Assembly: GCF_003286645.3 (NCBI RefSeq)
Contig: NZ_CP127382.2
Span: 124,001 to 188,000 of the forward strand
Source: Aerococcus tenax
Lineage (GTDB): Bacteria > Bacillota > Bacilli > Lactobacillales > Aerococcaceae
Direction of reading: 5' to 3'
Length of the DNA stretch: 64,000 nt
The position numbers and the translations under genes were made by a program. Below are positions 8,102 to 15,643 of this stretch, in pieces (position 1 is the first letter of the stretch; each line of letters opens with the position of its first letter). Under the pieces are notes generated by a model that worked only from the letters and a program-made list of their open reading frames with translations, made no database searches and was not told the origin of the DNA.

Positions 8102-8412
8102 ATGGCTATGTCACAGCCATACTAGCTACCCAACATACTGAAATCAATCCATAGCTTATACCCGACACATGTTGAAGCGATCGTGGGACTGACGCGGAAC
8201 TAATGACGGAATGATGTGGGAACGCGTAGTATTAATGTCACAAGCCTAAGCGAAGAGTGATTAATAAAGAGAGCCCATGTCAAAAATTTCCAATAAGCCG
8301 ACTAAAAAAGGAAGAAAGCCGAGCTCTCTAAAAGACTGCAAAAAGCTCTACTAGCGAATAGTTTTGAAAAATTTAGTTCTTTGATATAGTAAAAAAGGAA
8401 GGTATATGAAAT
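8102..8412. other. Non-coding stretch after the RhuM gene
   Basis: No convincing frame. A small TGGCT/AGCCA hairpin follows the stop codon, and AGAGAGC (about 8268) can pair with GCTCTCT (about 8322). I see no recognisable RNA or gene remnant. Confidence 0.4.
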
Positions 8413-8628
8413 ATGTCACTATTTGATAAAAAAGATGAAAAGAAATATGAACAAATTGTAGAAGATTTTAATCTTGAAGACCTTAATAAGGATGATTTAG
8501 AAGTACTATTGAACAACTCAGATGCAGCATCTGGTGGCTTAAGTGCTTTGTTAGTCCAAAATTATATCATCATGAGACAACTTGATAGGCTAAATAAAAA
8601 TATAGAACAATTGATGGAAAAACAATAA
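8413..8628 (+). CDS. Small acidic hypothetical protein, 71 aa
   Basis: I do not recognise this protein. It is highly charged at the N-terminus (MSLFDKKDEKKYEQIV), with an amphipathic helix 'LEDLNKDDLEVLLNN' and a coiled-coil-like C-terminus 'IIMRQLDRLNKNIEQLMEKQ'; there is no signal peptide or membrane segment. GGAAGG precedes the ATG and a clean terminator follows, so it is probably a real monocistronic gene. It sits in the accessory segment between the RhuM gene and the antitoxin. Confidence 0.6.
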   Translation: MSLFDKKDEKKYEQIVEDFNLEDLNKDDLEVLLNNSDAASGGLSALLVQNYIIMRQLDRLNKNIEQLMEKQ

Positions 8629-8667
8629 GTACGAGTCTAAAAATAGATTAACAAGTATAGATAAAAT

Positions 8668-8715
8668 AGACCCGACAGGCCTCTTATATTCAAGAGGACC
8701 AAGTCGGGTCTTTTG
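8668..8715 (+). terminator. Rho-independent terminator
   Basis: AGACCCGAC pairs with GTCGGGTCT, with an inner CCTCTT/AAGAGG stem, then TTTT. It ends the 71-residue gene. Confidence 0.85.
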
Positions 8716-8750
8716 ATTGCAAAAAATTAGCCACACCACATATGGTATGG

Positions 8751-8842
8751 ATTGAAAAAGTGGCTATAATAGCATAACAGCAAGGTCCTTAATAAGCTTT
8801 GATTTCTTGGAAACCTTGCTTTTTGGTTTTTAGGAGAGGAGA
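8751..8842 (+). repeat. rlmD-end/hairpin repeat, copy B
   Basis: Partner of the repeat at 4599-4690. It begins with ATTGAAAAAG (as in the rlmD 3' end), then TATAATAGCATAACA, and a stem-loop in which GCAAGGT pairs with ACCTTGC, ending TTTTTAGGAG. It lies at the broken end of the toxin remnant. Confidence 0.5.
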
Positions 8843-8864
8843 GACTTGACATCTTATTAAGGGC

Positions 8865-8927
8865 GGAATCATCTAAAAACCTCTCAACTTGAGCCGAGTC
8901 AGTGACTTCAATCCAGTAATCATTCAT
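8865..8927 (-). pseudogene. Truncated RelE/ParE-type toxin remnant
   Basis: The antitoxin stop overlaps an ATG in the usual toxin position (CATGAATGATT). The first residues, MNDYWIEVTDSAQ, resemble the N-terminus of RelE/ParE toxins. After roughly a dozen to twenty codons the resemblance ends, and the frame runs into the hairpin repeat at 8751-8842 with no toxin-like sequence. The toxin is therefore almost certainly non-functional. Confidence 0.6.
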
Positions 8928-9186
8928 GTTCTAGCTCTTTTCTTAAATCATTCATGACATCTTTGAGTGGTTTTGTTCGTCCTGCGGCAACATCCTGCTC
9001 TCCGGCTTTTAATAAGGCATAAAGTTCATGCTTGCCAACGAGTTGTTCGTAGGCTTGAATACTCATCACAGCTAAATCGCCACGACCATTTTTAGTGATA
9101 AAAACTGGGGAATTTGTTTCGTTACAAAAGTTAGAAATATCATTGTAGTTATTTCTTAAATCAGTACTCGATTGAATCTTAGGCAT
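8920..9186 (-). CDS. Phd/YefM-family antitoxin
   Basis: An 88-residue protein with the Phd/YefM fold signature: IQSSTDLRNNYNDISNFCNE, then PVFITKNGRGDLAVMSIQAYEQL. The C-terminal tail 'LKDVMNDLRKELEHE' would normally wrap its toxin. Antitoxins of this family bind DNA and autorepress. The toxin gene that should follow, overlapping by eight bases, is reduced to a short remnant, so this is an orphan antitoxin. Start: ATG with AGAGGGGGGA upstream. Confidence 0.88.
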   Translation of the reverse strand: MPKIQSSTDLRNNYNDISNFCNETNSPVFITKNGRGDLAVMSIQAYEQLVGKHELYALLKAGEQDVAAGRTKPLKDVMNDLRKELEHE

Positions 9187-9334
9187 TTAAATCCCCCCTC
9201 TCTAAAGATATACTGCCATTATTTCTTTCGCTTAACAACGAAAGCTATTGCTAGCTTATCTTATTGACCATGTCTTCAATAAGGCCTTGGAAAAATATTT
9301 TAATCAATGAAAATTGAAATAAGAAACTAGCAAG

Positions 9335-9358
9335 AAGCTCCAGCAATGGAGCTTTTTT
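9335..9358 (+). terminator. Terminator immediately upstream of the group II intron
   Basis: AAGCTCC, loop AGCAAT, GGAGC, then six Ts. The intron begins four bases after the T-run, which is the target preference of group IIC introns. A near-identical stem-loop is at 16572-16596. Confidence 0.8.
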
Positions 9359-9362
9359 AATG

Positions 9363-11246
9363 GTGCGCCTGGCATGGGCGACAACTCGGTGGTGAAAGTC
9401 CACTACAGGCCTTTGCAGTAGGAACTGTTAGCCAATGACAAGGGTGTCCACCGTGAGGTGGAATCTGAAGGAAGTTGGAGGCAAATACTTGCACTGACGT
9501 ACAGAAACTTCATAAAGAAAGGCTGTCAAAAGATGGATGAGCTTGCCATACAAAGTGAAGTCCAATACTGCACGAATCTGAGACAGTAGATGAAGCAGTG
9601 ACATGAGTAGAAAGTTGTCGTTCTTACCCAGGGAGATCTCACAGACGGCGCAGGAGTCCCCTTATAAGAAGCCGGTCGAAAAAGGTTTACTGTGAGAAGT
9701 CAGCCGAAGTCATAGTAGTTTCCAGAGGAAACGAAGGACTGAACAATATCCATGTTTATTTAGATGGGAGGTAGCTCAATTATGGGAAAAGCAGAAAAGT
9801 TGCGAAAGCAACGCAGCCTACAGAGGAATAAGGTGGAACCTGAAAAGTATGTAGATGTGCTTAGTGGTAGAGCTATTGAATATATGAGAAGACATGATGG
9901 GTCTCTAATGAGTCTCGTTGTCAGAGAAGAAAACCTCATGCGAGCAGCTCAATTAGTTCGTAAGAACAAAGGAGCAGCTGGTATTGATGGTGTTTCCGCA
10001 GAAGCTGCGGAAGCTGAAGTAAGAAAGTATCTTAGACCCTTACAACAGAAATTGATGAATGCAACATATAAACCTCAACCGGTCAAGCGGGTAGAAATTC
10101 CCAAAGCCAATGGAGGAGTTCGTCGATTAGGTATTCCTGTGGTCAGGGATCGCATTGTTCAACAAGCCATTCGACAAGTGATTGAACCAATCATTGATCC
10201 TCAGCTATCACCTTATAGTCATGGCTTTCGTAAAGGCAAGAGTGCACATAGTGCACTGAAACAATGTGTCGACTATTACGAAACAGGCTATAAAGTTGTG
10301 GTTGATTGCGATCTAAAGAATTGTTTCGATAATTTTAATCAAGATAAAATGATTCATTACTTGGAACAAATGGTAAAAGATCCAGCGATATCACGTATTC
10401 TTAGACGTTTTATGAGTGCAGGTGTTATTGATTTGATGGGTCAATTTATTGACAGTCATACGGGCACCCCTCAAGGGGGTGTCATTTCACCGCTTTTATG
10501 TAATGTTTATTTAAATGAATTGGATAGAGAATTAGAACGTCGTGGACATCGTTTTGTGCGTTACGCAGATGACTTTGCGATTTTCGTCAAATCTAAGCGA
10601 GCAGGAGAACGTGTGCTAAAAAGTATTACTACTTACATTGAAAAAGATCTTCGATTAACCGTTAACCATGAGAAAAGTCAAGTGGGTTCGCCAACCCGTT
10701 TAAAATTCTTGGGTTGCCTTATCAAGCCTACCCGAAAGGGTTGTCGTTTTCGTCCGACGAATGAAGCGAAGAAGAAATTCAAAGCAAAGTTAAAACGTCT
10801 GACAAGTCGAAAGCGACCAGGTACCTTTAAAACCATTGTAAAAGAGATCAACCAAGTCACACAAGGTTGGATCAACTATTTTGGAGTAGGCTATATTAAA
10901 ACCTATATTGAAGAGATAGAACAATGGTTAAACCATCGCCTAAGGCAACTCATTTTGAAGCGATGGAAAAACTGTCGAACGAAGATTATACGCCTCATGC
11001 GGTTGGGATTGGATAGTGAAAGCGCGAAGCGTATTGCTTTCTCACGCAAGAAGTATTGGCGTCTATCCAAGACACCGGAGGTGCACTACGCTCTGACAAC
11101 AAAAAGACTCCGTCAGTGGGGATTAAAATCATTAACCCTCCTGGCGGAGTCTGCCTATTTAAGATATTGAACCGCCGTATACGGAACCGTACGTACGGTG
11201 GTGTGAGAGGTCCTCTGTCCGACTAACGGACAGAGTCCTACTCGAT
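9363..11246 (+). mobile_element. Group IIC (bacterial class C) intron with its own reverse transcriptase
   Basis: The 5' end is GTGCGCC. About 400 bases of structured RNA (domains I-IV start) precede the reverse transcriptase gene. Domain V starts directly after the RT stop (ACCGCCGTAT at 11171, closing with ACGTACGGTGGT) and carries a CGC catalytic triad, which is characteristic of class C. Domain VI is CTCTGTCCG/CGGACAGAG with a bulged A in GACTAA, and the intron ends CTACTCGAT at 11246. It lies just downstream of a terminator hairpin, as IIC introns do. The element looks intact (1884 bp). End points are inferred from the conserved termini. Confidence 0.9.
9782..11170 (+). CDS. ltrA: Group II intron reverse transcriptase/maturase
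   Basis: The intron-encoded protein (462 residues) helps splicing and copies the intron RNA into DNA. RT blocks are visible: NKGAAGIDGVS, SHGFRKGKSAHSAL, the palm 'VVDCDLKNCFDN', TPQGGVISPLL and the catalytic RYADDFAIF. They are followed by the maturase (X) region 'WINYFGVGYIKTYIEEIEQWL' and a C-terminal DNA-binding part. There is no HNH endonuclease domain, as expected for class C. The ATG at 9782 is chosen because GGGAGGT lies nine bases before it; an in-frame ATG at 9764 would sit ahead of that site. Confidence 0.95.
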   Translation: MGKAEKLRKQRSLQRNKVEPEKYVDVLSGRAIEYMRRHDGSLMSLVVREENLMRAAQLVRKNKGAAGIDGVSAEAAEAEVRKYLRPLQQKLMNATYKPQPVKRVEIPKANGGVRRLGIPVVRDRIVQQAIRQVIEPIIDPQLSPYSHGFRKGKSAHSALKQCVDYYETGYKVVVDCDLKNCFDNFNQDKMIHYLEQMVKDPAISRILRRFMSAGVIDLMGQFIDSHTGTPQGGVISPLLCNVYLNELDRELERRGHRFVRYADDFAIFVKSKRAGERVLKSITTYIEKDLRLTVNHEKSQVGSPTRLKFLGCLIKPTRKGCRFRPTNEAKKKFKAKLKRLTSRKRPGTFKTIVKEINQVTQGWINYFGVGYIKTYIEEIEQWLNHRLRQLILKRWKNCRTKIIRLMRLGLDSESAKRIAFSRKKYWRLSKTPEVHYALTTKRLRQWGLKSLTLLAESAYLRY

Positions 11247-11358
11247 GGATAAATTTTATACCAGATAGTATTTAATAATTAATAAGATAAATATTTGAGG
11301 CCGGAACAAAAATGCTAACCTCTTTTTAAAATACGAATTATATAATCAAAACCTGCTC

Positions 11359-11457
11359 CAAGCGCAGAGCAAGCGTCCACTTCAGAAAAGGGCGTAAAAA
11401 TTCTCTTTGGAATTTTTATGCCCTTTCTTCCAGTGGTCTTGCTCTTTGACGCGCTTG
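11359..11457 (+). repeat. Long imperfect palindrome (MITE-like), copy 1
   Basis: Nested arms pair across about 99 bases: CAAGCGC/GCGCTTG outermost, AGAGCAAG/CTTGCTCT, CCACT/AGTGG, AGAAAAGGGC/GCCCTTTCT and TAAAAATTC/GAATTTTTA. A shorter relative is at 25450-25511. A reading frame on the minus strand across it is an artefact of the palindrome. Confidence 0.6.
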
Positions 11458-11589
11458 TCACACTCTCATTTGTTGACTGTACACGCTTGATCGGTAAATG
11501 ATAATTCATTTTTAAAAGTGCTATGATAGAATAACTTAATCATAAAGAACTTAAATACTATTGATATTAGATTTAAGTAAAGGAGGAAA

Positions 11590-12147
11590 ATGATGAATAA
11601 ACATTTTACCACACGAAACATTGTTGCAGTCGCTATTGGAGCAGCCCTATTTGGAATTTTGATGACTTACGGAGGGATTCCTGTTTTTACTAATACCAAG
11701 TTATCCACGGCTTATATCGTTCCTATCGTGGTTGGAGCCTTATTTGGACCGGTTCAAGCAGCCTTAGTTGGTTTGATTGGGAACGTCTTTGCGGATGCCT
11801 TAGGCGGAAGTGGCTTCTGGTTGGATTGGACCGTGGGCAATATGTTTGCTTGCTTCTTTATCGGGGCTTTAAAACTTTATGGTGCGGATATTCGTCGGGG
11901 TATCTTTACGGTTAAACATGCAGTGATTTATGCCTTGGTATCGGTGGTTGGCTTAGAACTTTCCTTTGGTTTGATCACCCCGCTCTTGACTAAAGTCCTC
12001 TACGGTGGTGAATTAGCCATTACCATCACTCAAGCCCAAGTGGCTGTTTTAACTAATTCCATCGTCGTCCTTGTCGTTGGGATTCCATTGCTCTTTACTC
12101 TAGCTAAACGGTATCGGGGGACAACAAATTTGGTGGATGAGGACTAA
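11590..12147 (+). CDS. ECF transporter S component, UPF0397 family
   Basis: The substrate-binding membrane subunit of an energy-coupling-factor importer. The 185 residues form about five to six membrane helices and carry the UPF0397 pattern 'IVAVAIGAALFGILM', 'PIVVGALFGPVQAALVGLIGNVFADAL' and a Trp-rich loop. AGGAGG precedes a doubled ATG; the second ATG (11593) has the better spacing. The stop overlaps the ATPase start (TAATG), so S, A and T form one operon. The substrate is not known for this S-family; the downstream SAM-hydrolase-like genes hint at a nucleoside- or methionine-related compound, but that is inference. Confidence 0.85.
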   Translation: MMNKHFTTRNIVAVAIGAALFGILMTYGGIPVFTNTKLSTAYIVPIVVGALFGPVQAALVGLIGNVFADALGGSGFWLDWTVGNMFACFFIGALKLYGADIRRGIFTVKHAVIYALVSVVGLELSFGLITPLLTKVLYGGELAITITQAQVAVLTNSIVVLVVGIPLLFTLAKRYRGTTNLVDED

Positions 12148-13877
12148 TGAAGCGCACTAGCCTTTCACCAATCATTCAATTTAAAGATTTTTCTTTTACC
12201 TATGCGTCTGCCAAAGAACCAGCCCTTAAAGACATTAACTTGGAAATTTATCCAGGCGAAAAGATTCTAATTTTAGGGGCTAGTGGGAGCGGAAAATCAA
12301 CCCTGGGACAGTGCATCAATGGATTAATTCCTAACCAGTTTGAAGGGGCCATCACTGGAACAGCGACTGTCGCTGGACACGTGGTAGGGACTTCATCGGT
12401 TTTCGATTTGTCCCAAGAGGTAGGGTCTGTTTTGCAGGATAGTGATGCTCAATTTGTCGGCATCAATGTGGCTGAAGATATTGCCTTTGCCCTGGAAAAC
12501 CGTAATACGTCCAGGTCTGTGATGAGGGCTTTCGTTGACAAGGTCGCTCGGCGGGTAGGTGTGGTCGATCAGCTCGATTCCCTGCCTTATTCCCTATCCG
12601 GAGGTCAGAAGCAGAAAGTCTCTGTTGCTGGCATTTTGGGCGAGAAGAACCAGATTTTGCTCTTTGATGAACCCCTAGCAGCCCTAGACCCCCAGATGGG
12701 ACTATCCATGGTTGAACTCATCGATTCCTTGAATAAAGAAGATGGCAAAACCGTGATTATCATCGAGCACCGCTTTGAAGATGTCCTCCACCGCCCCATT
12801 GATCGGGTGGTCTTGTTGGACCAAGGGCGAATCGTCACCGTGATGACGCCAGATGAACTGATTGCTTCCGACCTCTTGATTCAATATGGGATTAGAGAGC
12901 CGCTTTACATTAGTGCTTTGAAGAATATGTATGGGGGCTTGAAGCAAAAGGAAGGCTTGACCCAGTTAGATACACTTGATCTCTCTCCCTATCAAGGCAA
13001 ACAACCCTGGCTAGCTGGCGAGAATACGGTCTCCAAAGAAGTTGAGGAAAGTGGCCAGGATCCACATAGTGAGTCGAATCAGGTCATTATCCGTCTAGAA
13101 GACTTGCGCTTTGGCTATGATCCCAAGCAGCCGCTCATTCAAATCCCTGAGTTAAGCATTAGACGGGGAGAACGGATTGCGATTGTGGGTGAGAATGGGT
13201 CGGGAAAATCTACCTTGGCCAAGCTCTTAACCGGCGTCTTAAAGCCACAAGCGGGTAAGATCGATCGCCTAGGCAACCCAGTTACTATCCAAGAAATTGC
13301 CCAACTGATTGGTTATGTCATGCAAAACCCTAATCAAATGCTGGTGACTGATTCAGTCTACCGAGAGATTGCCCTAGGATTGGAATACCGCCACGTTGAT
13401 CAGGCTGAAATCGATTCGCGGGTCCAGCAAGTTCTCCAAGTCACTGGCCTTTATCCTAAACGGAATTGGCCAATTTCGGCCCTAAGTTACGGGCAGAAGA
13501 AGCGCTTATCAGTGGCCATTGTGCTGGCCTTAGAGCCTACCTGCATTATCCTAGACGAGCCAACTGCTGGACAAGACTATGCCCATTACCGGGAAATCAT
13601 GGAGTTTATCGATGATTTGAACCAGACCTATCAAATGACCATGATCTTTATCACCCATGATATGCATCTGGCCCTGGAATATACCGACCGGGGGCTGGTC
13701 ATTGAGGACGGACATTTAATTGCTGACCGGCCGATTTTTGACATTTTAGCGGATGACCAACTGGTTGAGCGGGCTTCCTTGAAGAAAACATCCATTTTTG
13801 AATTTGCCCATCGTCTGAAGTTACCGGTGGCTGACTTTATCCAAGCCTTCATCAAAAGCGAAAGGGAGGGGAAGTAG
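12147..13877 (+). CDS. ECF transporter energising ATPase, two fused ATP-binding domains
   Basis: The 576-residue protein fuses the A and A' ATPases of an ECF transporter (YkoD-like). Domain 1 has Walker A GASGSGKST, signature LSGGQKQKV and Walker B ILLFDEPLAALD. Domain 2 has Walker A GENGSGKST, signature LSYGQKKRL and Walker B CIILDEPTAGQD. A ~50-residue acidic linker joins them around residue 290. It drives uptake by the S and T proteins encoded on either side. The start overlaps the S-component stop by one base, and the T gene begins directly after the stop. Confidence 0.93.
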   Translation: MKRTSLSPIIQFKDFSFTYASAKEPALKDINLEIYPGEKILILGASGSGKSTLGQCINGLIPNQFEGAITGTATVAGHVVGTSSVFDLSQEVGSVLQDSDAQFVGINVAEDIAFALENRNTSRSVMRAFVDKVARRVGVVDQLDSLPYSLSGGQKQKVSVAGILGEKNQILLFDEPLAALDPQMGLSMVELIDSLNKEDGKTVIIIEHRFEDVLHRPIDRVVLLDQGRIVTVMTPDELIASDLLIQYGIREPLYISALKNMYGGLKQKEGLTQLDTLDLSPYQGKQPWLAGENTVSKEVEESGQDPHSESNQVIIRLEDLRFGYDPKQPLIQIPELSIRRGERIAIVGENGSGKSTLAKLLTGVLKPQAGKIDRLGNPVTIQEIAQLIGYVMQNPNQMLVTDSVYREIALGLEYRHVDQAEIDSRVQQVLQVTGLYPKRNWPISALSYGQKKRLSVAIVLALEPTCIILDEPTAGQDYAHYREIMEFIDDLNQTYQMTMIFITHDMHLALEYTDRGLVIEDGHLIADRPIFDILADDQLVERASLKKTSIFEFAHRLKLPVADFIQAFIKSEREGK

Positions 13878-14720
13878 ATGCATGATCAATTGATTATCCG
13901 TTATGATATTGGCGATGGTTACTTTGACCGTTTAGCGGGTTCAACCAAGCTATGGGTCTTTGTGACTGCCCTAGCCTTAATGATGGTCTCTTTTGACCTA
14001 CGGATTATCCTCCCCCTCTTTCTTATCCACGCCTGGATCTTTAAGCAGGTTTACCGTGAGAGTAAGGCCTTGAAGTTTATCTTTCGTTTTATGTTAATTA
14101 TGAACCTGATTAATGTCTTGCTTTACTATCTGGCTAATCCCTTAACCGGGACCGAGCTAGCTGGACAGGTAACGGTCTTGTATCGCTTTAATGATTACTT
14201 TGTCGTCACCTATGAGACCTTAGTTTACTTCTTAGCCAGAATTATGAAGATGATCGGCAGTTTGATTATCAGTCTGTGCTTTATCCTAACTATTACCCCT
14301 ACCCAGTTAGCTAGTGGTTTGTATGCTATGGGCGTTCCTTATCAAATTGGCACCATGTTCTCCTTGGGGCTGAGATATATGCCTGATATCTTCCGTGATT
14401 TTACGGCGATTAAGGAATCTATGCAGATGCGGGGCTTGGAGCTCAATCCTAAGCGGGCCAGCCTCTTCAAACGGCTCAAGGCCAATACCGCCATTCTCTT
14501 GCCCTTAATTATTGTCTCCTTCGACCAGGTGGAAACCATTTCTAGCGCCATGGACCTAAGAGGCTATGGCCAAGAGAAAAAACGGACTTACTATGGGGAC
14601 CTTGAGCCTGGGGGCCACGATAAGCAGATGCGATTCTTGGCTATTGTTCAAGGGGGAATCTTTGTTATTTATATGTGGCTACGGCTTACCGGAAGAATCC
14701 ATGAATTGTGGGTGATTTAG
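13878..14720 (+). CDS. ECF transporter transmembrane component T (CbiQ/EcfT-like)
   Basis: A 280-residue membrane scaffold. About five hydrophobic segments are followed by the EcfT coupling motifs: 'SMQMRGLELN' (the Ala-Arg-Gly-type motif region, here MRG) and 'SSAMDLRGYGQEKKRT', where LRGYG is the second coupling helix. These helices contact the ATPase pair. The ATG abuts the ATPase stop codon and has GGGAGGGGA upstream. With its neighbours it completes an S-AA'-T transporter dedicated to one substrate. Confidence 0.9.
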   Translation: MHDQLIIRYDIGDGYFDRLAGSTKLWVFVTALALMMVSFDLRIILPLFLIHAWIFKQVYRESKALKFIFRFMLIMNLINVLLYYLANPLTGTELAGQVTVLYRFNDYFVVTYETLVYFLARIMKMIGSLIISLCFILTITPTQLASGLYAMGVPYQIGTMFSLGLRYMPDIFRDFTAIKESMQMRGLELNPKRASLFKRLKANTAILLPLIIVSFDQVETISSAMDLRGYGQEKKRTYYGDLEPGGHDKQMRFLAIVQGGIFVIYMWLRLTGRIHELWVI

Positions 14721-14791
14721 ATAGGGATTGCAAGTTTTATTCATTATTCCTAGCTATTTGATCCATCTAGAGAAGGGAGATCATTAACATA

Positions 14792-15640
14792 GTGAAAACT
14801 ATTTTAGTATTTCAGACCGATTTTACCTATAAGGAGGCTGCTGTCAGCGCCATGTATGGCGTGGTCAAGTCAGTCGACCGCGAACTAGAAATTATTACTG
14901 GAACCCATGAGATTCCCAACTATGATATCTGGAGTGGTTCTTTCCGACTCTACCAACCCATGCAATTTTGGCCTAAGGGCACTATTTTCGTCTCGGTCAT
15001 TGCCCCCGGCGTGGGCACGAGTCGAAGAGCTTGTATTGCCCAGACCAAAAACGGCTACACCATTGTGACCCCCGATAACGGGAGTTTGACCCATGTCGCT
15101 AAGCACTTTGGTATTGAACGAGTGGTTGAGATTGATATTGACCGTCACCGTCTCAAAGGCCAGGGGACAGAAGGAATCTCGGTCTTTCATGGCCGTGATG
15201 TCTTTGCTTATTGTGCAGCCCAGCTAGCTAGCGGGCAAGTGGCCTTTGAAGAATTTGGGACAGAATACCCGGTGGATGAGATTGTCACTTTTGACTTGAT
15301 CGATCCGGAAAAAGCACAGGACCGTTTGACGGGAATGGGAGAGATTATTGACCCGAACTTTGGTAATTATTGGACCAACATCCCCTTTGCCTGGCTAAAA
15401 GACCAAGCCGGACAGTTGGTTAGGGTTATCGTTCGCTCGGCTAGTGAAGAAGTTGTCTTCGATGAGAAGATTCAAATTCATAAGACCTTTGGCGAGGTGA
15501 GCCTAGGCGAATTGACGATTTACCAGAATGAATTTGGCAACTTGAGTCTAGCTGTTAACCAAGGCAGTTTTATTTCTAAATATGACCTGCCTTATGGGGT
15601 TGGTGTCAGTGTTGAAGTAGTATTGAGTGAGGAGGAATAG
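14792..15640 (+). CDS. SAM hydroxide adenosyltransferase (DUF62) paralogue 1, Asp-to-Ala in the catalytic triad
   Basis: DUF62 enzymes hydrolyse S-adenosylmethionine to adenosine and methionine and are relatives of fluorinase and chlorinase. The 282 residues have the N-terminal domain (FQTDF, TPDNG, VFHGRDVFAY) and the C-terminal barrel (GMGEIIDPNFGNYWTNIP). In the family's Asp-Arg-His triad, the motif DPGVGTxR is here APGVGTSR: Ala71 replaces Asp, while Arg78 and His133 are kept. The GCC codon is one base from GAC. The GTG start has AAGGGAGA about 11 bases upstream. It follows the ECF operon by about 70 bases and is probably co-transcribed. Confidence 0.88.
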   Translation: MKTILVFQTDFTYKEAAVSAMYGVVKSVDRELEIITGTHEIPNYDIWSGSFRLYQPMQFWPKGTIFVSVIAPGVGTSRRACIAQTKNGYTIVTPDNGSLTHVAKHFGIERVVEIDIDRHRLKGQGTEGISVFHGRDVFAYCAAQLASGQVAFEEFGTEYPVDEIVTFDLIDPEKAQDRLTGMGEIIDPNFGNYWTNIPFAWLKDQAGQLVRVIVRSASEEVVFDEKIQIHKTFGEVSLGELTIYQNEFGNLSLAVNQGSFISKYDLPYGVGVSVEVVLSEEE

Positions 15641-15643
15641 AGA

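Noticed and set aside
8102..8412. Possible small RNA after the RhuM gene
   Set aside because: Only weak, distant pairings are seen, with no promoter/terminator pair.
11315..11509. A 64-codon frame on the minus strand upstream of the ECF genes
   Set aside because: It runs through the long palindrome at 11359-11457; the reading frame is a by-product of the inverted arms and has no credible ribosome binding site.
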